A stretch of 64,000 nucleotides of DNA, taken from Crossiella cryophila (GTDB lineage: Bacteria > Actinomycetota > Actinomycetes > Mycobacteriales > Pseudonocardiaceae). Each line of letters begins with the position of its first letter. Positions within the stretch are counted from its first letter, which is position 1. The notes below the pieces were generated by a model that saw only the letters and a list, made by a program, of their open reading frames with translations, had not been told where the DNA came from and did no database searches. Position numbers and translations under genes: made by a program. The stretch is taken from contig NZ_JACHMH010000001.1 of assembly GCF_014204915.1 (NCBI RefSeq), forward strand, positions 1,488,001-1,552,000, written 5' to 3'. Positions 7,751 through 15,794 of this stretch are shown here, piece by piece.

Positions 7751-8584
7751 CTAGGCGGGCAGCTCCCCGATCACGTGCGGCACCAGTCCGGCCAGACGGC
7801 GGATGGAATCGGTGTCCAGCGCGATCGGCTCGCTCTGCCCGGCCAGCCGGTGGTTGCCGTGGAAGGTCACGTCCTCCTCGCCCTGCAGGGCGACCAGCAC
7901 GCAGCCTGGCACGTACAGCCACTGCGACCCGGTCGCCTCGTGCCGGATCATCCGCGGGCCGCCCATCGGCCAGCGGCGCAACTCGTCGACCGCTTGCTCT
8001 AATCGGATCAGCCGGTCCCGGTCGGACTGCTGGAACTGGTCCCCGTTGATCCACTGCGCGACTCCAGCCCGGAAGCCGTCCATATCGCCGGGCCAGCCGG
8101 CCGGGTCGATCTTGCGCGTGGGAGCCCACTCCTTGTGCGCGATCGCCCGGTCGACGGCCAGTCGCAGGTGGCGGAGCAGCACGGCGACCCCTCGCGGGTA
8201 GACGTCGAGCTGCGCCTGCGTCCAGTCGCCGCGTCCGGTGGACTCGGCCTCGATGCCGATGATGTGGTTGTTGCCGTTGTCCCGGCCGCACCACGCGATG
8301 TAGCCCGCACCCGCGTGGTAGGCGAGTCCGGCCGCGATGACGTACCAGGTGCCGTCCCTGGCCAGGCCCAGGTTGGACAGCGGTCCGGCCAGTCCGGGCC
8401 GCCCGTTGACCACCACGTCCAGCGACGGGAAGTTCCCGATCGCCGGACCGGCGGTGTGGTGCATCATCACGCCTCGCAGATCCGAGACGTTGCCGTGGCC
8501 GCGGTCCTGCCAGCCGGCCACCTCCTGAACGGAAAGCCCGGCCTGCCGGAGCACGGTGGCCATCCAGGTGAGTGCGTGAGCCAT
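7751..8584 (-). CDS. N-acetylmuramoyl-L-alanine amidase (Amidase_2, phage-lysin-like)
   Basis: 277 residues from ATG 8584 with GGGGTGAT five bases upstream. An Amidase_2 domain occupies about residues 35-180: the zinc histidine in MMHHTAGP, the central GNNHIIGIEAEST strand and the second zinc region HKEWAPTRKIDPAGW, where the Lys-x-Asp-Pro pattern matches T7 lysozyme and actinophage LysA amidases. It cleaves the amide between MurNAc and L-Ala of the stem peptide. There is no signal peptide, so export would need a holin or another route, as for phage endolysins. The about 75-residue C-terminal part (from QFQQSDRDRLIRLEQ) starts with a short coiled coil. The upstream DNA (8590-8690) is unusually AT-rich. 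Confidence 0.85.
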   Translation of the reverse strand: MAHALTWMATVLRQAGLSVQEVAGWQDRGHGNVSDLRGVMMHHTAGPAIGNFPSLDVVVNGRPGLAGPLSNLGLARDGTWYVIAAGLAYHAGAGYIAWCGRDNGNNHIIGIEAESTGRGDWTQAQLDVYPRGVAVLLRHLRLAVDRAIAHKEWAPTRKIDPAGWPGDMDGFRAGVAQWINGDQFQQSDRDRLIRLEQAVDELRRWPMGGPRMIRHEATGSQWLYVPGCVLVALQGEEDVTFHGNHRLAGQSEPIALDTDSIRRLAGLVPHVIGELPA

Positions 8585-8697
8585 GGCGATCACCCCAAGC
8601 TCAACAAGAGTTGATAACAGAGAGTTACTAATTGGATGCGCTCGGTTATCTCTAGGGTGTGGTGAAAAAAGCACCTGGTCTAGCGCCAAGTGGGTGA

Positions 8698-9354
8698 CTA
8701 GTCGACCAGCTCGACCGTGATCAGCTCATCGGTCGGCGCGGCCACCACCTGGGCGCCGCCGCGGAAGCGCACCACCAGGTCACCCGCGGCGGTGGAGGCG
8801 GTGCCGGAGACCTGACCGACCGGGCCCAGGCTGCCGTAGAGCCGGGCCCACTGGCCGGGGCGCAGCACCGAGGCGAGCACCGCGGGGCCCGCGGTGAACC
8901 GGGAGGCCGGTTGCAGCCAGGTGGTCACCAGCTGCCAGCCGCCGAAGCCCACGACCAGGCCGATGACCAGGCCCAGCCAGCCCAGCACCGGGGTCAGCAC
9001 GGCGATCCCGGCCAGGCCGCTGAGCACCGGCGAGGGCACCGGGCGGCGGCCCAGCAGCAGCCAGCCGGTGGTGCGCACGGTGCCGTCGGGGCACAGTCCG
9101 CGCGGGGTGCGCCCGCCGGGCAGCCGCGGCGGCTCCACCTCGCCCGGTGGGCGTTCGCCGAGCACCTCGGTGACCAGCACCGGGTCCACCGGCAGGGTGT
9201 GCGCGCAGTCCGGGCACACCAGCAACAGGCCGGAGCCGTTGCGGATCGGCCGCAGCTCGCCGTGACCGATCGGACAGCCATAGGCCCGGTCGGGCTCTCG
9301 CTGCCACTCGATCAGCGCGGTGACGGCCGCGTCGTCGGGCTGCTCACCGGTCAC
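8698..9354 (-). CDS. membrane protein with N-terminal zinc-ribbon-like segment
   Basis: 218 residues from GTG 9354, which overlaps the stop of the upstream Excalibur gene by 11 bases, implying translational coupling. Near residues 23-50 are CPIGHGELRPI and CPDCAHTL, a Cys/His cluster like a short zinc ribbon. A helical hairpin at about residues 120-160 (VLSGLAGIAVLTPVLGWLGL and LVIGLVVGFGGWQLVTTW) spans the membrane. The rest forms beta-rich segments. I recognise no named family; the cluster could bind metal or be structural. Confidence 0.65.
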   Translation of the reverse strand: MTGEQPDDAAVTALIEWQREPDRAYGCPIGHGELRPIRNGSGLLLVCPDCAHTLPVDPVLVTEVLGERPPGEVEPPRLPGGRTPRGLCPDGTVRTTGWLLLGRRPVPSPVLSGLAGIAVLTPVLGWLGLVIGLVVGFGGWQLVTTWLQPASRFTAGPAVLASVLRPGQWARLYGSLGPVGQVSGTASTAAGDLVVRFRGGAQVVAAPTDELITVELVD

Positions 9355-10120
9355 AGGCAACCCCGTCGCCGTCCTTGTCCAGCTGCGGGCGGTACCCGGG
9401 CTGATCACGCAGCAGCGGGGCCTTGCCGGCCTTCCGCACCTGCGCGCAGTTCTTGTAGAAGGGCGCGTCCGCGGTGCTCGTGGGCGCGGCGGCACTGCTG
9501 CTCGGCGGCGGTTCAGTGGTGGTCACCGGGACCTCGGCGGCCGGGCTGGTGCTCGGCGGCGGGGCACTGGTCGTGGTGGTGCGCTGGCAGGCCGCCTGCC
9601 AGTCCGCGAGCAGGGTGGCGTACTCGTGGCCCGCGGTGAACACCCTGGCCGCCGGGCGGGCGTTCTCCTCGCGCAGGTCGAGCAGGCCGACCTTCTTGCC
9701 CAGCAACTCCTTCTCCGCGAACCGGGCCGCGTCCCCGGCCGCACAGCCGGGCTGGGCACTCGGTTGCGGGGTGCCCACCACCTGCACGGTCACCGGTGCG
9801 CCGCTCTCGTCGGTGCCGGTGATGGTGCGGGCGTCGAGCACCTTGGTCACCGTCAGCACCCGGCTCGGCCAGGCCGGGGTGCGCCCGGCGATCGGCGGCG
9901 CGGTGATGCTCGGGGTGATCGCGCTGGAGGTGCCAAGTGGCTGCACCACACCACCGGCCAGCGGATCGGGCTGCTCCGCTGGCAGCGCCGGCAGTGAGCC
10001 GGCCGCGCTGATGAGGGCCACCGTGGCCAGCGTGCCGCCGGTGGTGCTGAGCAGCCGCTGCCAGGTCGCCGCCCGCCACCACCAGCGGCGTAGCGCGGAG
10101 GCCCTGGGCAACTCACTCAT
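9344..10120 (-). CDS. secreted Excalibur-domain protein with degenerate SNase-like region
   Basis: 258 residues; ATG 10120 has AGGAG upstream. A membrane anchor or signal segment lies at about residues 25-45. Residues 85-150 (VLTVTKVLDARTITGTDESG, then GAPVTVQVVGTPQPS and AEKELLGKKVGLLDL) follow the strand order of staphylococcal-nuclease domains, but the catalytic Asp-Gly-Asp-Thr and Arg/Glu positions are replaced. A Thr/Ser/Pro linker leads to an intact Excalibur domain (about 220-258, YKNCAQVRKAG to DKDGDGVACDR), a calcium-binding module with two cysteines. It is probably extracytoplasmic. Nuclease activity is unlikely on sequence grounds. Confidence 0.8.
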   Translation of the reverse strand: MSELPRASALRRWWWRAATWQRLLSTTGGTLATVALISAAGSLPALPAEQPDPLAGGVVQPLGTSSAITPSITAPPIAGRTPAWPSRVLTVTKVLDARTITGTDESGAPVTVQVVGTPQPSAQPGCAAGDAARFAEKELLGKKVGLLDLREENARPAARVFTAGHEYATLLADWQAACQRTTTTSAPPPSTSPAAEVPVTTTEPPPSSSAAAPTSTADAPFYKNCAQVRKAGKAPLLRDQPGYRPQLDKDGDGVACDR

Positions 10121-10224
10121 CGCTTCTCCTGGCGGACTCGACTCGGCTCCGGGCAGTTCATCACTGTTCACCTGCCGTGACAATCCTCGCACTGTCGGTG
10201 GGCCCGAACGGGTAGGGATCGCAC

Positions 10225-10266
10225 AAAAAAGCCGGGCCCGGACACGCATCGCGTGCCAGGCCCGGC
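10225..10266 (-). terminator. intrinsic terminator of the thioesterase-like gene
   Basis: On the minus strand a GCCGGGCC/GGCCCGGC stem (10259-10266 and 10231-10238) is followed by six T (10225-10230), 30 bases after the stop at 10296. This is a textbook intrinsic terminator, rare for this GC content. Confidence 0.9.
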
Positions 10267-10295
10267 CTTGATCCCGCGGCTGGGCGGGAGCGGTG

Positions 10296-10760
10296 CTACT
10301 TCGAGTGCGGTTTGAGGGTCCAGATGATGTCCAGTGCGCCGGTCACCACGCCCTCGGCGTTGGTGATCTCCACGTGCACCGGGATCTCCGGGCGGGTGCC
10401 CGACTCCAGCTCGGCGACGGCCTCCGCGGCCGGCCTGCCCAGCGTGGCGGTGGCGGTGAGCGGGCCGAGCGCGAGCTTGTAGAAGCCGATCTGGCCCTTG
10501 GTGGGCAACGGGATCGCGATCGCGAGCTGATCGGCGAAGGCGGCCAGCACCAGCGCGCCGGATGCGGTCTCGGCCACGCCGAACATCATCGCCGCGTGCG
10601 GTCCGCCGACGTGGTTGCGCAGTTCCTCGGCATCGCCGAGGGCGGCGACCACCCGCTCCGGAGTGGTCTCGGTGAACTCGATGCCGACGGTGCGCACCCA
10701 CGGCACGACCTGCTTCATCAGGTCGCCGACCTGGCTGGTGTCCACGCTCATGCCCGGCAT
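10296..10760 (-). CDS. hotdog-fold thioesterase-like protein (DUF4442)
   Basis: 154 residues of single hotdog fold. The N-terminal helix (MKQVVPWVRTVGIEFTET) is followed by the characteristic RNHVGGPHAAMMFGVAETAS segment, where the catalytic acid/His region of DUF4442/PaaI-like thioesterases lies, and then paired strands ending in VHVEITNAEGVVTGALDIIW. A shorter start at 10751 is possible. The acyl-CoA substrate is unknown. It diverges from the MerR gene with 62 bases between starts, so the two may share a control region. Confidence 0.8.
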   Translation of the reverse strand: MPGMSVDTSQVGDLMKQVVPWVRTVGIEFTETTPERVVAALGDAEELRNHVGGPHAAMMFGVAETASGALVLAAFADQLAIAIPLPTKGQIGFYKLALGPLTATATLGRPAAEAVAELESGTRPEIPVHVEITNAEGVVTGALDIIWTLKPHSK

Positions 10761-10822
10761 GTTACTCGCGGGTAACCGAGTTTGGGAAGTGCCGGAACAA
10801 CGCGCCGCCGTCGCTGGTTGGG

Positions 10823-11176
10823 GTGAAGGTGCTGATCGGTGAACTGGCCGCGCGCACCGGGGTCAGTCCACGGTCGCTGCGCTACTACGAGAAGCAGGGC
10901 CTGCTGATCCCCGAGCGCTCGGTGAACGGCTACCGCGAGTACCCCGAGTCCGCGGTGGACACCGTCGGCGTGGTGCGCAGGCTGATCGCCGCCGGACTGT
11001 GCACCGGGACCATCGCCCGGGTGCTGCCGTGCGTGCGCGCCGAGGGCGCCCAGGTGGTGCCGTGTGCCGGGCTGGTGTCCGAGCTGGCGGTCGAACGGGC
11101 CCGGATCACCGCCCAGCTGGCCGAGCTGTCGCACTCCCGCGCGCTCCTGGACGAGGTCATCGCCGCAGCTCAGTGA
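10823..11176 (+). CDS. MerR-family transcription regulator
   Basis: 117 residues. An N-terminal winged helix (IGELAARTGVSPRSLRYYEK, then GLLIPERSVNGYREY) is characteristic of MerR proteins, followed by the VRRLIAAGLCTGTIARVLP helix and a coiled-coil dimer helix (about residues 75-112). The C-terminal effector part is short; two cysteines in LPCVRAEGAQVVPCAG could sense metal or redox, but this is speculation. GTG 10823 or GTG 10829 may be the start. It is divergent from the thioesterase-like gene, its most likely target. Confidence 0.88.
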   Translation: MKVLIGELAARTGVSPRSLRYYEKQGLLIPERSVNGYREYPESAVDTVGVVRRLIAAGLCTGTIARVLPCVRAEGAQVVPCAGLVSELAVERARITAQLAELSHSRALLDEVIAAAQ

Positions 11177-11250
11177 CTGTCCGCGCACGCAGCGTGCGGA
11201 GACGCGGGTCACCGGAAAAATAGTTTGCGGAATAAGAGTTCTCGTCGCAT

Positions 11251-11289
11251 GCTTGTATGCAGCAACTAATTGGATGATGCAAGCAACTA
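11251..11289 (+). promoter_or_regulatory. probable operator of the MarR-DHA2 pair
   Basis: Just before the MarR ATG (11300) are two 12-13 base direct repeats, ATGCAGCAACTA (11257-11268) and ATGCAAGCAACTA (11277-11289), offset by 20 bases, about two helical turns. GCTTGTAT (11251-11258) and ATGCAAGC (11277-11284) also form an imperfect inverted repeat. The location suits autorepression by MarR. Confidence 0.6.
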
Positions 11290-11299
11290 GAGGGATCAC

Positions 11300-11791
11300 A
11301 TGGACGAGACGGGACTGGCCCAGGCCAACGAGATCGGCATGGCCCTGGTCCGGCTCAACCGCGCGACGGCGTGCATGGCGGCGCAGAGCGCCAAACTGGG
11401 GATCGACAAGACTTCGTTCACTCTGCTCGCCACGCTGGTGCACACCGGGCCGCTGCGGTCCAGCGCGCTGGCCGAAGCCGTCTACTCCGATCCATCCACG
11501 ATCAGCCGTCAGGTGGCCCAACTGGTCAAGGACGGCCTGGTCGAACGAACCGCCGACCCCCTCGATGGCCGGGCCACCCTGCTGGCCGCCACCGAGTCCG
11601 GGCGTGAGCTGTTCCTCCGGCATCGCGACCGGCGCAACGAGATGATCGCCAGCATGGTCTCCGGCTGGCCGCCGGAGGACCGGCGGCAGTTCGCCACCCT
11701 GCTGCACCGCTTCGTGGGCGCCTACGAGGAACACATGCCCGGCCTGATCGCCGAACTGGTCGACTACGCCCGTTCGGGAGTGGAGAAGTAG
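11300..11791 (+). CDS. MarR-family transcription regulator
   Basis: 163 residues with the winged-helix fold of MarR: recognition region STISRQVAQLVKDGLVER at about residues 65-82 and wing ADPLDGRATLLAATESG at about 84-100, with N- and C-terminal dimer helices. Its TAG stop ends at 11791, directly before the ATG of the DHA2 exporter, so both lie on one mRNA. Such regulators are usually released by the compound that the adjacent pump exports. Confidence 0.93.
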   Translation: MDETGLAQANEIGMALVRLNRATACMAAQSAKLGIDKTSFTLLATLVHTGPLRSSALAEAVYSDPSTISRQVAQLVKDGLVERTADPLDGRATLLAATESGRELFLRHRDRRNEMIASMVSGWPPEDRRQFATLLHRFVGAYEEHMPGLIAELVDYARSGVEK

Positions 11792-13462
11792 ATGTCAGAC
11801 ACCCAAACCGCCCCGGTCGCCAGTGGCCTGAGCCATCGCCAGATCATGGCCATCATGTCCGGTCTGATGATGGGCATGTTCCTGGCCGCCCTCGACCAGA
11901 CCATCGTCTCCGCGGCCATGCGCACCATCGCCGACCAGCTGCACGGGCAGACCGTGCAGGCGTGGGCGACCACCGCGTACCTGATCACCGCGACCATCTC
12001 GACCCCGCTGTACGGCAAGCTGTCCGACATCTACGGCCGCAAGCCGATGTACCTCACCGCGATCTCGCTGTTCCTGATCGGCTCCGCACTGTGCGGGGTG
12101 GCGAACTCGATGTACGAGCTGGCCGCCTTCCGCGCCGTGCAGGGCCTGGGCGCCGGTGGCCTGATGTCCCTGGCGCTGGCGATCATCGCCGACGTGCTGC
12201 CGCCCCGGGAACGCGCCAAGTACCAGGGCTTCTTCATGGCCGTCTTCGGTATCTCCAGCGTGGCCGGCCCGGTCGCCGGTGGCTTCTTCGCCGGGCTCAA
12301 CGACTTCATGGGCATCGACGGCTGGCGCTGGGTCTTCCTGGTCAACCTGCCGCTGGGCATCGCCGCGCTGGTCGTGGTCACCAGGGTGCTCAACATCCCG
12401 CACAACCGGGTCAACCACCGCATCGACTTCCTCGGCGCGGCCTCGCTGGCCGTCGGCCTGGTGCCGCTGCTGATCGTGGCCGAGCAGGGCCGTCAGTGGG
12501 GCTGGGGCGACCCGCTCACCCTTGGCCTGATCGGACTGGGCGTCGCCGGGCTGGTGGCCTTCGTGCTGGCCGAACGGCGGATGGGCGATGAGGCGCTGCT
12601 GCCGCTGCGACTGTTCCGCAGCTCGGTGTTCAGCCTGGGCAACCTGCTCAACTTCATCATCGGCATCGGCATGTTCGGCGGCCTGCTCTCGCTGCCGCTG
12701 TACCTGCAGATCGTCAAGGGCATGAGCCCGACCGAGTCCGGCCTGATGATGCTGCCGCTGACCTTCGGCATCCTCACCGCGAGCATGTACAGCGGCACCA
12801 GGACCGCCAAGACCGGGCGGTACAAGACCTTCCCGATCGTGGGCATCGGCCTGATCGTGGCCGCGCTGCTGCTGTTCAGCACCATCGGCTTCAGCACCCC
12901 GCTGTGGCTGACCGCGATCTACATGGTGCTGATGGGCGCCGGCCTCGGGTCCTGCATGCAGACCCTGGTGCTGGCGGTGCAGAACGACGTGCCGCCCTCG
13001 GACATGGGCGTGGCCACCGCCTCGGTGACCTTCTTCCGGCAGATGGGCGGCACCATCGGCGCCGCGGCCTTCCTCTCCATCCTGTTCGGGGTGGTCGGCG
13101 ACCGCATCGCCAGTGCACTGCGCAGTGCCGCGCTCACCCCGGAGTTCCTGGCCGCGGTGCGCGATCCGGCGGTGCTGGCCAACCCGGCCAACAAGCCGGT
13201 GCTGGACATGATGGCCAACGGTGGGGTCGGTTCCCCCTCGCTGGACGACACGTCCTTCCTGATCAACCTCGACCCTCGGCTGGCGCGGCCGTTCCAGGAC
13301 GGCTTCTCCTCCGCGATGGACACCGTCTTCCTCACCGGCGCGCTGGTGATGGTGGTGGCCTTCGTGGTGGTCTGGTTCCTCAAGGAGAAGCCGCTGTCCA
13401 ACCAGTCCGGCATGCAGCGCCGGGCCCAGGAGGAGCACGCGGCCGCCGCACTGGCCGGCTGA
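11792..13462 (+). CDS. DHA2-family MFS multidrug exporter
   Basis: 556 residues with 14 predicted membrane segments, the DHA2 (EmrB/QacA) arrangement. Motif D1 LDQTIVSAAMRTI (about residues 35-47) and motif A GKLSDIYGRKPMYL (about 76-89) are intact, and motif C (GISSVAGPVAGGFFA) is at about 151-165. A large extracellular loop precedes the last helix. It is a proton-driven drug exporter; the substrate is unknown. It abuts the MarR gene without a gap and ends before a hairpin terminator. Confidence 0.95.
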   Translation: MSDTQTAPVASGLSHRQIMAIMSGLMMGMFLAALDQTIVSAAMRTIADQLHGQTVQAWATTAYLITATISTPLYGKLSDIYGRKPMYLTAISLFLIGSALCGVANSMYELAAFRAVQGLGAGGLMSLALAIIADVLPPRERAKYQGFFMAVFGISSVAGPVAGGFFAGLNDFMGIDGWRWVFLVNLPLGIAALVVVTRVLNIPHNRVNHRIDFLGAASLAVGLVPLLIVAEQGRQWGWGDPLTLGLIGLGVAGLVAFVLAERRMGDEALLPLRLFRSSVFSLGNLLNFIIGIGMFGGLLSLPLYLQIVKGMSPTESGLMMLPLTFGILTASMYSGTRTAKTGRYKTFPIVGIGLIVAALLLFSTIGFSTPLWLTAIYMVLMGAGLGSCMQTLVLAVQNDVPPSDMGVATASVTFFRQMGGTIGAAAFLSILFGVVGDRIASALRSAALTPEFLAAVRDPAVLANPANKPVLDMMANGGVGSPSLDDTSFLINLDPRLARPFQDGFSSAMDTVFLTGALVMVVAFVVVWFLKEKPLSNQSGMQRRAQEEHAAAALAG

Positions 13463-13479
13463 TCGATCCCACCACGACG

Positions 13480-13516
13480 ACGGCCCCGGGCGCGCTGCGC
13501 TCGGGGCCGTTGTGTG
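13480..13516 (+). terminator. terminator between the exporter and ppa
   Basis: ACGGCCCC (13480-13487) pairs with GGGGCCGT (13503-13510), followed by TGTGTG. It lies between two convergent genes and can serve both. Confidence 0.75.
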
Positions 13517-13533
13517 TTCCGGGTGCGGACGGG

Positions 13534-14028
13534 TCAGTGCTGTCCGTCGGCGTTCTTCAGGCGCTCGTAGGAGCGGACGACCTCGGCCTCGGCCTCGGTG
13601 CGGCCGACCCAGGAGGCGCCCTCCACGCTCTTGCCCGGCTCGAGGTCCTTGTAGACCTCGAAGAAGTGCTGGATCTCCAGGCGGTGGTACTCCGCGAGGT
13701 GGTGGATGTCGCGCAGGTGCTCCGAGCGCGGGTCCGCCGCCGGGACGCAGAGCAGCTTGTCGTCGCCGCCCTTCTCATCGGTCATCCGGAACATGCCGAT
13801 GGTGCGGGCGCGGATGAGGCAGCCGGGGAAGGTCGGCTCCTGCACGAGCACCAGCGCGTCGAGCGGGTCGCCGTCCTCGCCGAGCGTGTTGTCCACGAAG
13901 CCGTAGTCCGCCGGGTACTGGGTGGCGGTGAACAGGGTGCGGTCCAGCTTGATGCGCCCTGTCTCGTGGTCCATCTCGTACTTGTTCCGCACACCCTTGG
14001 GGATCTCGATGGTGACGTCGAACTCCAC
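13534..14028 (-). CDS. ppa: family I inorganic pyrophosphatase
   Basis: 164 residues, the normal size of soluble bacterial PPases. The metal- and phosphate-binding residues are visible: [13 protein letters not shown] near the N-terminus (Lys and Glu), [20 protein letters not shown] with its Asp cluster (about residues 45-64, family signature D-G-D-P-L-D) and VYKDLEPGK near residue 125. It hydrolyses pyrophosphate and pulls biosynthetic reactions forward. GTG 14028 is chosen because homologs start [12 protein letters not shown]. It stands next to dacB in opposite orientation, as in M. tuberculosis (Rv3628-Rv3627c region). Confidence 0.96.
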   Translation of the reverse strand: MEFDVTIEIPKGVRNKYEMDHETGRIKLDRTLFTATQYPADYGFVDNTLGEDGDPLDALVLVQEPTFPGCLIRARTIGMFRMTDEKGGDDKLLCVPAADPRSEHLRDIHHLAEYHRLEIQHFFEVYKDLEPGKSVEGASWVGRTEAEAEVVRSYERLKNADGQH

Positions 14029-14210
14029 GCGGTTCCTCGCTCGTTCTTCGGATCGGCACGTGCCCCGGCTAGCAGGCGCAGCCGAGCTGTGTCTAGACCC
14101 GTCTAGTGTGGACCAAGAGTCGCGCCGAAACCGCTCCGAGCGGGCCTGGGACGGTGTGACATTGACCGAGTTCAGAAGTTCCTTTCTCCATCCGCCGCAG
14201 GAGGACACGC

Positions 14211-15794
14211 GTGACCGGAGGCGAGCAGCCGCACGGCAACGGCCCGGTGCCACCGCCGCAGCAGGGCCCATCACCGCAGGTCAACCCGGGCCTGGACCAG
14301 GTGACGGTGCGGCTGCCGGTGCCCAGTGCGGCCCCCGCGCAGCCGGTCAGGGTCGGCCCGCCCCCGCCGGCGGCAGCCGCGGCCGCCGCGGCGCCACCCA
14401 AACCGGGGAAACGTGGCAAAAAACTTCTGCTGCTCGCCACCGTGCTGGTGCTGGTGGCCGGACTCGGCGTCGGCGGGGTGCTCGGCGGGCCCTGGATCGC
14501 CCAGCAGCTCGGTCTGAGCAGCGAGGGCGGAGTCGGCACCCAGCCGCCGCCCGCGCCGCTGAACCCGCAGGCCGCGCTGCGCGCACTGCCCGCACAGGCC
14601 CCCACCCCCAGCCCGAAGGGCGTGGCCGCCGCACTGGACCCGCTGGCCGGCAACGCCGCGCTGGGTGAGCTGACCGGCAGCGTGCTCGACGCGAGCACCG
14701 GCAACGTGCTGTGGGAACGCGGCGCGGGCACCGCGCGCACCCCCGCCTCCACCGGCAAGCTGGTCACCGCGGCCGCCGCGCTGCTCGCCCTCGACCACCA
14801 GACCCGGCTCAGCACCACCGTGCTGGAAGGTCCGGAACCGGGCACCGTGGTGCTCGTGGGCGGCGGCGACACCACGCTGTCCGCGCTGCCCGCCAACAAG
14901 CCCACCTACTTCTACCCGGACGCCGCACGCCTGGACGACCTCGCCGAGCAGGTCAAGGCCAAGGCGGGCGGCCCGGTGAAGAAGATCGTCATCGACGTGG
15001 ACCGGTACGCCGGTCCGCCGCTGGCGCCGGGCTGGCTGGCGGTGGACATCGCCGGCGGGCACGTCGCGCCGATGGTGCCGCTGATGGTCGACGCGGCCCG
15101 CCGCGACCCGCTGACCTCCACCACCCCGCGCACCGACAAACCGGCCCAGGCGGCAGCTAACGAGCTGGCCAAACGGCTCGGCGGCAACCCGGCGACCGAG
15201 GTCGGCTCCGCGCCCAAGGGCGCCAAGGTGCTGGCCAAGGTCGACTCGCCGCCACTGCCCCGGCTGGTCGGCGCCTTCCTGTCCACCTCGGACAACATCC
15301 TGGCCGAGGCGGTGGCCAGGGAGACCGCCCGCGGCACCGGCAACGAGCCCTCCTTCGCCGGGGCCAGCAAGGCCGCGCTGGACGTGCTCTCCCGCAACGG
15401 GTTCGACCTGGCCGGGGTGAAGATGTCCGACGGCAGCGGCCTGTCCACCGAGGACCGGGTGCCCGCCAAGTTCCTCAGCTCACTGCTGGCCGCGGCCGCG
15501 GGCACCGACGCCCGCGCGGCCAAACTGCGCCCACTGCTCACCGGCCTGCCGGTGGCGGGTGGCACCGGCACCCTGGCCAAGCGGTACGAGAAGGGCCAGA
15601 ACGCCACCGGCCGCGGCTGGGTGCGGGCCAAGACCGGCACCCTGGACGGGGTGAACAGCCTGGCAGGCGTCGTCACCACCAACGACGGTCGCCTGCTGGC
15701 CTTCTCCTTCATGGCCACCGGCGCGGCCAGCGACCCGGCGCGGGACGCGCTCGACTCACTGGCCGCGGCGTTGCGGCGCTGCGGTTGTAACTAG
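14211..15794 (+). CDS. dacB: D-alanyl-D-alanine carboxypeptidase, PBP4 (S13) family
   Basis: 527 residues. A cytoplasmic proline-rich N-terminus (1-65) leads to one membrane anchor ([20 protein letters not shown], about 66-86). The S13 domain follows: active-site STGK in [13 protein letters not shown] (about residue 182), STSDN as the SxN element (about 362) and KTGTLDG as the KTG element (about 475). It trims the terminal D-Ala of peptidoglycan stems or cuts cross-links. GTG 14211 has GGAGG upstream. Its stop codon overlaps the convergent hydrolase stop within a CTAG. Confidence 0.93.
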   Translation: MTGGEQPHGNGPVPPPQQGPSPQVNPGLDQVTVRLPVPSAAPAQPVRVGPPPPAAAAAAAAPPKPGKRGKKLLLLATVLVLVAGLGVGGVLGGPWIAQQLGLSSEGGVGTQPPPAPLNPQAALRALPAQAPTPSPKGVAAALDPLAGNAALGELTGSVLDASTGNVLWERGAGTARTPASTGKLVTAAAALLALDHQTRLSTTVLEGPEPGTVVLVGGGDTTLSALPANKPTYFYPDAARLDDLAEQVKAKAGGPVKKIVIDVDRYAGPPLAPGWLAVDIAGGHVAPMVPLMVDAARRDPLTSTTPRTDKPAQAAANELAKRLGGNPATEVGSAPKGAKVLAKVDSPPLPRLVGAFLSTSDNILAEAVARETARGTGNEPSFAGASKAALDVLSRNGFDLAGVKMSDGSGLSTEDRVPAKFLSSLLAAAAGTDARAAKLRPLLTGLPVAGGTGTLAKRYEKGQNATGRGWVRAKTGTLDGVNSLAGVVTTNDGRLLAFSFMATGAASDPARDALDSLAAALRRCGCN

